Assembly (NCBI GenBank): GCA_035555595.1
Contig: DATMGK010000022.1
Location: 1 to 64,000 of the forward strand
DNA: 64,000 nucleotides
Source of the DNA: Croceibacterium_A sp035555595
GTDB taxonomy: Bacteria > Pseudomonadota > Alphaproteobacteria > Sphingomonadales > Sphingomonadaceae
Direction of reading: 5' to 3'
Part shown: one piece after another, positions 32,206 through 39,167 of the stretch
Numbering within the stretch: the first letter of the stretch is position 1
Layout of the letters: each line of letters starts with the position of its first letter
The notes under the pieces: generated by a model
Database searches by the model: none
What the model was told of the DNA's origin: nothing
Seen by the model: the letters and a program-made list of their open reading frames with translations, nothing else
Made by a program: the position numbers and the translations under genes

Positions 32206-32224
32206 GAAACCCGCCCTTTGTTCA
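32206..32224 (+). repeat. Short direct repeat, right copy
   Basis: GAAACCCGCCCTTTGTTCA, one base different from the copy at 30767-30785. Confidence 0.5.
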
Positions 32225-32234
32225 GCCGGTAATG

Positions 32235-32819
32235 TTATCCGTGAAGAGTCTCGCCGCGTTCCAGCATGGCGACGAATTCTGCAATTTTGCGCCTACGCGT
32301 TTTCGCCAGTTTGACCGCGCCAATCCGGTATAGGATGGCGTAGCGATTGGCACCCGTAAGCGTTGCGAAAAACGCAGCAGCCTTCGCGTTGGCGTGGAGC
32401 GCCTCTTGCAAGTCCGGCGGCACCTCAGCCTTGCTGGCAGACGCATAGGCAGCATCCCAGCGTCCATCTGCCTTTGCCGCTTCGACTTCTTCCACCCCGA
32501 GTGCAGCCATGCGTCCCTCAGCGATGAGTTCGAGCGCGCGCGTCCTGTTCACTTGAGACCATTTGCTGCCAGGCTTACGCGGGGTGAAGCGGATCAGCCA
32601 GCTCCGCTCGTCATACTTATCCAGTTGTCCGTCGATCCAGCCGTGGCAGATGGCTGCATCGATCGCCTCTGCCTTGGTCAGGGTGACAAGCCCCGAGCCC
32701 CGCTTCGCAAACCGGAGCCATGCGCCCTTGGCGTCCGGTACCTGACGAGACAGCCACTCGACGAAATGCGCGCTGGTTTCGAATAGCATGATCGGAAGGC
32801 CGGATTTCAGTTCGCTCAT
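32235..32819 (-). CDS. YdeI/OmpD-associated family protein
   Basis: The 194-residue protein has the family signatures FVEWLSRQVPDAKGAWLRFAK, then LTKAEAIDAAICHGWIDGQ, WLIRFTPRKPGSKWSQVN and RTRALELIAEGRM, and a helical C-terminal part ending in RRRKIAEFVAMLERGE. The family has been linked to bacteriocin tolerance and DUF1905-like proteins, but its biochemical role is unknown. It is soluble. It stands alone on the minus strand, convergent with higA. Confidence 0.85.
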   Translation of the reverse strand: MSELKSGLPIMLFETSAHFVEWLSRQVPDAKGAWLRFAKRGSGLVTLTKAEAIDAAICHGWIDGQLDKYDERSWLIRFTPRKPGSKWSQVNRTRALELIAEGRMAALGVEEVEAAKADGRWDAAYASASKAEVPPDLQEALHANAKAAAFFATLTGANRYAILYRIGAVKLAKTRRRKIAEFVAMLERGETLHG

Positions 32820-33009
32820 GCTATTATTCTAGATTCTCAGGAACGGCCTGAGAAGCTTCCTGTGGCGAGATAACACTCACGCCGACAAAGCCGTCACCCC
32901 AGCCTAAAGCGGGTTCATCAGGGACCTGCCTTATGTTCAGGCCCTTTCCGAAGGTGTCAACGCGTGGGTCTGTTAGTCTTGCCGCAGCAGACCAGAGATG
33001 GATATCCAC

Positions 33010-33912
33010 CTAAATCATCGCCTCACGTGCAAATCTGCCGGGTGGGCAGCCCAATCGCTTGCGAAATGCGGTGCTGAACGCACTGGCGGATTCATAACCG
33101 ATTTCGTCGGCGATCCGGTCGAGAGACTTGGAGCCCTGTGCCAGCGCTTCCCTGGCGATCGCCATGCGCCAGCGTGCGAGATATTCGATCGGCGCGCAGC
33201 CCATGACCTCGCTGAACCGGGCCGAGAAGCCCGAGCGTGACATGCCGGCGATGCCGGCAAGTCCGGCGACAGTCCATCCGGCGCGGACGTTCCCGTGCAT
33301 GGCCTGAAGCGCGCGGGCGAGCGCGGGATCGCGCATGCCGTTCAGCAGGCCGGCAACCGCATTATTCTGCCCGACGCTTTGCCAGCGTAGGGCTTCGATG
33401 AGCAGCGCCTCCAGCATCCGCCGGAGCATCAGGTCCTTACCGGGGTCGTCGGTGGCGCATTCCTCGGCAAGCAGTTCGATCAGTCGACCGAGCCGCGTCG
33501 CCTTGCCCTCAGCGGCGGGGATATGAATGCGGCCCGGCAACAGAGAGAGCAACAACGGCGCGTTGACCCGCTCGAAGGTGAAGCTGCCGCCCAGCGCGAC
33601 GAAATCGGGCTCGCCCTCCCGTTCGCCATGGCGGACCGCCTCGGCACGCGGCTCGGCAAGGGCGCAATGGAGACCCGGCTCGCTGCTGAGCGAAAAGGCC
33701 GGGGTCGTCGGCAGGAGAAGGAAATCACCCTGCGCGAGACGGAACGGCTCCTCCCCTTCAAAGGTCAGCCAGGCTTCCCCGGTGAGGACGATGGTAAAGC
33801 CCGGTGCATCATGGGCTGCATAGCGGACACCCCATGCCCCCTTACCGGAGATGGGCTTCGAGACCGCCGCGCCGGGGCGAAGCAGGGCGATGATATCGCT
33901 CAAAGGGTCCAT
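33010..33912 (-). CDS. AraC family regulator with an N-terminal cupin domain
   Basis: The 300-residue protein has an N-terminal cupin_6-type sensor region (GKGAWGVRYAAHDAPGFTIVL, then LAQGDFLLLPTTPAF) and two C-terminal helix-turn-helices (WTVAGLAGIAGMSRSGFSARF, then LDRIADEIGYESASAFSTAF) ending in the family tail KRLGCPPGRFAR. It is divergent from an SDR oxidoreductase gene across a 94 bp AT-rich spacer, and regulators in this setting usually control the divergent enzyme. The inducer is unknown. Confidence 0.88.
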   Translation of the reverse strand: MDPLSDIIALLRPGAAVSKPISGKGAWGVRYAAHDAPGFTIVLTGEAWLTFEGEEPFRLAQGDFLLLPTTPAFSLSSEPGLHCALAEPRAEAVRHGEREGEPDFVALGGSFTFERVNAPLLLSLLPGRIHIPAAEGKATRLGRLIELLAEECATDDPGKDLMLRRMLEALLIEALRWQSVGQNNAVAGLLNGMRDPALARALQAMHGNVRAGWTVAGLAGIAGMSRSGFSARFSEVMGCAPIEYLARWRMAIAREALAQGSKSLDRIADEIGYESASAFSTAFRKRLGCPPGRFAREAMI

Positions 33913-33915
33913 ATG

Positions 33916-33957
33916 TACGATCCGTAATTATATATGGATTATAAATTATATATCGTA
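33916..33957. promoter_or_regulatory. Candidate operator of the AraC/SDR divergent promoter
   Basis: An inverted pair, TACGAT (33916-33921) and ATCGTA (33952-33957), encloses two direct AATTATATAT copies 18 bp apart (33926 and 33944). The AT-rich block stands out from the high-GC surroundings. Confidence 0.45.
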
Positions 33958-34006
33958 TCAAACGCCTTGTCTATCTCCCGGCCATCAACACCGAAGGAGA
34001 CAGACT

Positions 34007-34762
34007 ATGACCAGCACGATCCTCATCACCGGCACCTCATCCGGCTATGGCAAGGCCATCGCGGAGCACTTTCTGCGAGAGGGCTGGAACGTCATCGCCA
34101 CGATGCGCCGCCCCGAAGCCGCCGTGTTCGCTGGCGACACCGGCAAGCTCCGCGTGCTGCCGCTCGATGTGACGGACGCGGGTAGTATCGCCGCTCTGAT
34201 CGAGGCAGCCGGACCAATCGACGTGCTGGTCAATAATGCGGGCATCGGCGCGGTCGGCGCTTTCGAGGCGACGCCGATGGCGCTGGTGCGTCAGCTCTTC
34301 GAGACCAACACGATTGGCGTGATGGCCATGTGTCAGGCGGTCATCCCGCAGATGCGGGCACGGCGCGCGGGCACGATCGTCAACGTCACGTCCAGCGTCA
34401 CGCTTGGCGCCTTTCCGCTGGCCGCGCCCTATACCGCCAGCAAGCAGGCAATCGAGGGGTTCACCGGCTCACTGGCGCATGAACTGGCGCATTTCGGCAT
34501 CCGCGCCAAACTGGTCGAGCCGGGCTATGCCCCGACCACAAGATTTGAGGCGAATGCCCTCATCCCGGTCGATCAGCTCATTCCCGATGCCTATACCGCT
34601 TTCGCGCAGCCGATCATGGAGGCCTTCGCCCAACCGGCCCTGACGACGACAGAGGCCGATGTCGCGAAGGGCGTCTGGGATGCCGTCCATGATGGCGACG
34701 GGCGACTGCGCTTTCCGGCAGGTTCGGATGCCGTGGCGCTTGCCGGAGCGCATCCGGCGTGA
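34007..34762 (+). CDS. Short-chain dehydrogenase/reductase
   Basis: The 251-residue protein is a classical SDR: the cofactor motif TGTSSGYGKAIAEHF (T-G-x3-G-x-G) is near residue 8, then NNAGIGAVG, the catalytic Ser in IVNVTSSVTLGAF, and Y-x3-K in YTASKQAIEGFTG. The C-terminal part follows the group that reduces small carbonyl compounds. The ATG at 34007 follows GAAGGAGA. It is divergent from the AraC gene and overlaps the alternative GTG start (34759) of the methyltransferase gene, so these three form one unit. Confidence 0.88.
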   Translation: MTSTILITGTSSGYGKAIAEHFLREGWNVIATMRRPEAAVFAGDTGKLRVLPLDVTDAGSIAALIEAAGPIDVLVNNAGIGAVGAFEATPMALVRQLFETNTIGVMAMCQAVIPQMRARRAGTIVNVTSSVTLGAFPLAAPYTASKQAIEGFTGSLAHELAHFGIRAKLVEPGYAPTTRFEANALIPVDQLIPDAYTAFAQPIMEAFAQPALTTTEADVAKGVWDAVHDGDGRLRFPAGSDAVALAGAHPA

Positions 34763-34836
34763 ACCGATGGCGCATCCGGGCTCGCGGCATTATCGTCCGC
34801 CTTCCCGGATACGCACAAAAGGACGAGGCTCCCGCC

Positions 34837-35598
34837 ATGCCGATCCACCATCAGTCGAAGGGCTATCATCGCGGTGCGGCAGCCTATGTGGCGGGGCGCC
34901 CCGGCTATCCGCCCGAGGCGGAAACCTGGCTGCGCGAGGTGCTTCGCCTCGGTCCCGGCCGTAAAGCGCTGGAGGTCGGCGCGGGCACCGGCAAGTTCAT
35001 CCCGACACTGCGACAGACGGGCTGCCAGATCATCGCACTCGAACCCATTGCCGAGATGCGGGCGCAACTGGCCAACGCCTTTCCCGACATTACAGCGCTT
35101 GCCGGGTCGGCGGACGCCATCCCGCTGCCCGACGCGTCGGTGGGCGCTGTTGTCTGCGCGCAGGCCTTCCACTGGTTCGCGACGCCGGAGGCGGTTGCCG
35201 AAATGCGCCGGGTGCTGGTGCCGGGCGGTGTGCTGGGCCTGATCTGGAACGGGCGGGACGAGGATGTGCCGTGGGTGGCGGCTCTCTCGGAGATCACCAA
35301 TCGCCGCGAGGGCGACACGCCGCGCTATCGCACCGGAGCATGGCGCCATGCCTTCCCCGCGTCCGGTCTGGCGTTCATCAGCGAACAGCATGCCCGCAAC
35401 AGCCATATCGGCACGGCCGAAGAGGTTGTTCTCAAGCGCGCTCTGTCGGTGAGTTTCATCGCGGGGCTGCCGGCGCATGAAAGGGCCGAAGTGGAGCAGG
35501 AGGTTCGGGCACTCATCGCACGAACGCCTGAACTGGCCGGGGGAAAGCAGGTCGCCTTCCCCTATGAGACCAGCATGTATGGCTATCGCCGGATTTGA
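34837..35598 (+). CDS. Class I SAM-dependent methyltransferase (Methyltransf_11)
   Basis: The 253-residue protein begins HHQSKGYHRGAAAYVAGRPGYP, a pattern of the UbiE-related group. The SAM motif is ALEVGAGTGKFIPTL, with the acidic residue in IIALEPIAEMRAQL, then VCAQAFHWFATPEAVAEMRR and LVPGGVLGLIWN. The substrate is unknown. The ATG at 34837 starts the family N terminus; an upstream GTG at 34759 overlaps the SDR gene and would add 26 residues of poor quality. Confidence 0.8.
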   Translation: MPIHHQSKGYHRGAAAYVAGRPGYPPEAETWLREVLRLGPGRKALEVGAGTGKFIPTLRQTGCQIIALEPIAEMRAQLANAFPDITALAGSADAIPLPDASVGAVVCAQAFHWFATPEAVAEMRRVLVPGGVLGLIWNGRDEDVPWVAALSEITNRREGDTPRYRTGAWRHAFPASGLAFISEQHARNSHIGTAEEVVLKRALSVSFIAGLPAHERAEVEQEVRALIARTPELAGGKQVAFPYETSMYGYRRI

Positions 35599-35680
35599 CT
35601 GGTGCTGTCTCTCAACTCAATCATCCCTGAGCCGCAGACCAGACAGATTACGAAGCAAATGGCACTGACGCGGGCGGCTT

Positions 35681-35700
35681 CCGCCAACAAAGCTGACATT
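35681..35700 (+). repeat. Imperfect direct repeat left of the nitrate operon
   Basis: CCGCCAACAAAGCTGACATT. A related 20-mer with two mismatches lies just right of the operon (45434), and weaker similarity continues for about 40 bp in both. Confidence 0.45.
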
Positions 35701-35874
35701 TCGTCATCATTTTACGCTGCCTGATAGCTGCCCTCCATTCATCGCGGTGTCGATCGTCGCTTGTGTTGAGGTTGAACCTGTTCCGTGTGTAATCCACCCC
35801 CACTAAGCCGCAAATGTGCCGTTAGGCGTTAAGGTGCGTTGATCGGGTGACCTGTCGCCAGCTAGGGCAAGTAT

Positions 35875-36456
35875 GTGAAAATCGCCGTCGTCGATACCAG
35901 CACCACGCGTGCCGCCATTATCTGCGAAGGTTTGCGCGAAGCTGGGCTTGAGGATCTGGTTCTTGTGAACCCGGCCAGGCCATTGGCAGCCCAGATCGAG
36001 CAGGCAGCGCCAGAGGTAATTCTGGTCAACCTTGAAAACCCCAGTCGCGACGAACTGGAAAATTTCTTCGCCATGTCGCGCGCGCTCGCCCGGCCGATCG
36101 CGATGTTCGTGGACCAGAGCGATGAGGAAGCCACGGGCGCGGCCATCGATGCGGGCGTTTCGGCCTATGTAGTGGACGGGCTGTCGAAACAGCGGATCAA
36201 GCCGGTGGTCGATCTCGCCATTCGCCGATTTCAGGCATTCACGCGCCTGCAACGCGAGTTGGACGAGGCGAAGAGCGCGCTGGCTGACCGTGCCACGATC
36301 GACAGGGCCAAGGCGATCCTGATGCAACGCCGCCGGATCGACGAACCGGCCGCCTATGCGCTGCTGCGCGGGCAGGCGATGCGCACCAATCGCCGCATCG
36401 TGGAAATCGCCGAGGCCATCGTCACCAGCGAAGCACTGATGGGAGACATGTCGTGA
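35875..36456 (+). CDS. nasT: NasT-type ANTAR antitermination regulator
   Basis: The 193-residue protein has an N-terminal receiver-like domain (MKIAVVDTSTTRAAIICEGL, then IAMFVDQSDEEATGAAIDAG, SAYVVDGLSKQRIKPVVDLA) and a C-terminal ANTAR RNA-binding domain (LADRATIDRAKAILMQRR, then EPAAYALLRGQAMRTNRR). The usual phosphoacceptor position reads ILVNLENPSRD, with Asn for Asp, consistent with control by NasS binding rather than phosphorylation. NasT binds leader RNA and prevents termination in front of nitrate genes. The start is GTG at 35875. It overlaps nasS by 4 bp. Confidence 0.9.
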   Translation: MKIAVVDTSTTRAAIICEGLREAGLEDLVLVNPARPLAAQIEQAAPEVILVNLENPSRDELENFFAMSRALARPIAMFVDQSDEEATGAAIDAGVSAYVVDGLSKQRIKPVVDLAIRRFQAFTRLQRELDEAKSALADRATIDRAKAILMQRRRIDEPAAYALLRGQAMRTNRRIVEIAEAIVTSEALMGDMS

Positions 36457-37649
36457 GCGGAGACACCTTGCGCATCGGCTTCCTGCCGCTGGTCGATGCG
36501 GCGCTGCCGATCCTGGCGCATGAGCTGAGCTATGCCGAGGCGGAGGGGCTGCGGCTGGAACTGGTGCGCGACATGACTTGGGCGACGGTGCGCGACCGGT
36601 TGCTCTATGGCCATACCGATGCCGCGCATATGGTCGCCCCGCTCGCCATCGCCACCGCGCTGGGGCGTGACCGGCCACCGGTGCCGATGGCGGTACCTTT
36701 CGTACTGGGGCTGAACGGCAATGCCATCACCTTCTCCACCACACTGGCCGAAGAGGTGGGCCTTGACGACACGCTGGGCGATCCACTGGCCATCGGCGCG
36801 GCGCTGAAGGCCGTGGCCGCCCGCCGCCGCCTGCGCTTCGGCGTCGTACACCGCTATTCCAGCCATAATTACATGCTGCGGTACTGGCTGGCTGGCGTAG
36901 GTATCCGCCCGGACGAGGACGTCGATATCAGTGTCACCAGCCCGCCCTTCGCCGCCGATGCGCTGGCCGCGGGCGAGGTCGATGGCATCTGCGTGGGCGA
37001 GCCGTGGAATTCGATCTCGGTCGATCGCGGTGTAGGCCGCATCGCGCTTGCCACGGCTCAGATCTGGCGACGCGGGGTGGAGAAAGTGCTGGCCCTGCGT
37101 GCTGACAAAGCTGCTGAACGGAGCGAGGCGGTGGCCGCGCTGATCCGCGCGCTGAACAACGCTGCCGCACGTTTCGTTGACCCTGAAACGGCCGAGGAAA
37201 GCGCGGCGATCCTGGCGCGGAGCGAATATCTCGATGCCCCGGCCGACGCGATCCTGCGCGCCATCACCGATCGCATACGCCTGCGCCAAGGGGGCGAGCC
37301 GATGCATTACCCCGATTTCATGTTTCAATATCGCGAGGCGGCGAACTTCCCTTGGCGCAGCCAGGCGGCGTGGCTCTACAGCCAGATGATCCGTTGGGAC
37401 GGTGCGCCGTTCGATGCGGACGAGGCGACGGTGGCGGCAGGCGTGTTCCGCCCTGATCTGTATCGTGCCGCGCTGGCCGGATCGGGTGAGCCGCTTCCCG
37501 GCGCGAGTTCCAAACTTGAGGGCGCGCTGGGCGAAGTGACCGGCGCCGGCACCACTCAAGGCCGGCTGTTGCTAGGCGCGGACCGGTTCTTCGACCATCG
37601 CGCCTTCGACCCTGACGACATTCCCGGCTACCTCGCGCAATTGCCCTGA
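36453..37649 (+). CDS. nasS: NasS-type nitrate sensor (NrtA-like)
   Basis: The 398-residue protein matches the CmpA/NrtA binding-protein family (LRIGFLPLVDAALPILAHEL, then TWATVRDRLLYGHTDAAHMV, FGVVHRYSSHNYMLRYWLAG, VDGICVGEPWNSISV) but has no signal peptide, so it is the cytoplasmic sensor NasS and not a transport component. Without nitrate it should bind and hold NasT; with nitrate it releases it. The GTG start overlaps the nasT stop as GTGA. The NasT target leader lies directly downstream. Confidence 0.88.
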   Translation: MSGDTLRIGFLPLVDAALPILAHELSYAEAEGLRLELVRDMTWATVRDRLLYGHTDAAHMVAPLAIATALGRDRPPVPMAVPFVLGLNGNAITFSTTLAEEVGLDDTLGDPLAIGAALKAVAARRRLRFGVVHRYSSHNYMLRYWLAGVGIRPDEDVDISVTSPPFAADALAAGEVDGICVGEPWNSISVDRGVGRIALATAQIWRRGVEKVLALRADKAAERSEAVAALIRALNNAAARFVDPETAEESAAILARSEYLDAPADAILRAITDRIRLRQGGEPMHYPDFMFQYREAANFPWRSQAAWLYSQMIRWDGAPFDADEATVAAGVFRPDLYRAALAGSGEPLPGASSKLEGALGEVTGAGTTQGRLLLGADRFFDHRAFDPDDIPGYLAQLP

Positions 37650-37911
37650 AATTTCCGCCATGTTGCAGGTGCGAAAAGAAATGACTTGCCGGAAATATGC
37701 GAATCGGGCATTCCTGATGCGTCGGGCAAGGATGCTGGACACGAGATAGACGCGGCGCTGTTTCCATCGGAGGGGACGCACCGCGAGACAGACGCGGCCC
37801 GGTCCAAATCAACCGGCCCCCGATCAATCGACAGGCAATGAAGCCGCCGGAACGCGCCCATCGGGCCGCCGTTCTGGCGGCTTTTTTCTTGTCCGCGACA
37901 GGAAACGGACG
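37650..37911 (+). promoter_or_regulatory. Nitrate operon leader with a probable NasT-controlled attenuator
   Basis: The 262-base gap between nasS and the transporter gene has several hairpins, for example CCGCG (37781-37785) and CGGG-type partner CGCGG (37793-37797) around AGACAGA. It then ends in a strong terminator just before the coding region. This is the layout of ANTAR-regulated nas leaders. The exact two-hairpin ANTAR target could not be assigned by eye. Confidence 0.65.
37841..37887 (+). terminator. Intrinsic terminator in the nitrate leader
   Basis: AAGCCGCC pairs with GGCGGCTT, with an inner GAAC/GTTC pairing, and is followed by TTTTTT. It ends 25 bases before the transporter start and must be read through for expression. 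Confidence 0.85.
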
Positions 37912-39162
37912 ATGGCGACGACATTTGACGAAGCACCCTACCAGCCACGACAGGCCACTGAAAAATCGAGCTTCTGGGCCAGCGGGCACAAGCCCACGCT
38001 GATCGCGGCCTTCCTCTATTTCGACCTGGCCTTCATGATCTGGGTGATGCTCGGCCCGCTGGCGCCGGATATCGCGGTTTCGCTGGGGCTGACCCCGGCG
38101 CAGCAGGGGCTGATGGTGGCCGTGCCGACGCTGGCCGGTGCGCTGTTGCGGGTGGTCAACGGCCTGCTGGTGGATCGCATCGGGCCAAAACGGTCGGGCG
38201 CGATCAGCCAGATCATAGTGATCGCGGGCCTGTTCACCGCCTGGCTGTTCGGCGTGAACAGCTTCGGCGGCACGCTGGCGCTGGGCGTGATCCTCGGCTT
38301 TGCCGGGGCCAGCTTCGCTATCGCGCTGCCGCTTGCCAGCCGCTGGTATCCGCCGGAACATCAGGGCAAGGCGATGGGCCTTGCGGGCATGGGTAATTCC
38401 GGCACCGTGCTCGCCGCACTGTTCGCGCCGGGGCTGGCGGTGACGTTCGGCTGGAACGCGGTGCTGGGCCTCGCCTGCATCCCGCTTGCCGTGGTCTTCG
38501 TCGCCTATATATTGCTAGCGCGCGATGCTCCGGGGCAGCCCCCAGCCCGTTCGCTGACCGAATATTTCCAGCCTCTGAGACAGGGGGACGCTTGGTGGCT
38601 GATGGGCTTCTATGCCGTCACCTTCGGCGGGTTCGTAGGCCTGTCCGCCAGCCTGCCGATCTATTTCACCGCCCGCTTCGACCTTTCTACCATCTACGCC
38701 GGCTATGCCACCGCCGCCTGCGTCTTCGCCGGATCGCTAATACGGCCGATGGGCGGCGGGCTGGCAGATGCCATCGGCGGGGTGAGGACGCTGACCGGCG
38801 TGTTCATCGTCGCGGCCATCGCGCTGGTCGGCGTGGCGCTTGCCGCCTCCTTCGCCGCCGCGCTGGCGCTGTTCGTGATTGCCATGCTGGCGCTGGGCAC
38901 CGGCAATGGCGCGGTGTTCCAGCTGGTGCCGCAGCGCTTTGCCGCAGAGATCGGGGTGATGACCGGGCTGGTCGGCATGGCGGGCGGTATCGGCGGCTTC
39001 TACCTCGCGTCCTCGCTCGGCCTCGCCCGGCAATGGACCGGCAGCTTCGCCCCCGGCTTCCTGATCTTCGCCGCGCTGGCAGTGATCGCGCTGGCCGGGC
39101 TGCTCATGGTCAAGGGTCAGTGGCGTGCCCGCTGGACCGCCGCCGAAGGCGTGCGGATCTAA
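37912..39162 (+). CDS. Nitrate/nitrite transporter (NarK/NasA-type MFS)
   Basis: The 416-residue protein has twelve membrane spans of the major facilitator superfamily. Nitrate-porter signatures are visible: FLYFDLAFMIWVMLGPLAPDI at the start, then LVDRIGPKRSG, GFAGASFAIALPLASRWYPPE in span 5, and GTGNGAVFQLVPQRF in span 11. It brings nitrate into the cell for the assimilatory reductase; no nrtABC transporter is present. It is the first gene after the attenuator, and nirB follows 5 bp later. Confidence 0.92.
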   Translation: MATTFDEAPYQPRQATEKSSFWASGHKPTLIAAFLYFDLAFMIWVMLGPLAPDIAVSLGLTPAQQGLMVAVPTLAGALLRVVNGLLVDRIGPKRSGAISQIIVIAGLFTAWLFGVNSFGGTLALGVILGFAGASFAIALPLASRWYPPEHQGKAMGLAGMGNSGTVLAALFAPGLAVTFGWNAVLGLACIPLAVVFVAYILLARDAPGQPPARSLTEYFQPLRQGDAWWLMGFYAVTFGGFVGLSASLPIYFTARFDLSTIYAGYATAACVFAGSLIRPMGGGLADAIGGVRTLTGVFIVAAIALVGVALAASFAAALALFVIAMLALGTGNGAVFQLVPQRFAAEIGVMTGLVGMAGGIGGFYLASSLGLARQWTGSFAPGFLIFAALAVIALAGLLMVKGQWRARWTAAEGVRI

Positions 39163-39167
39163 CCGCG

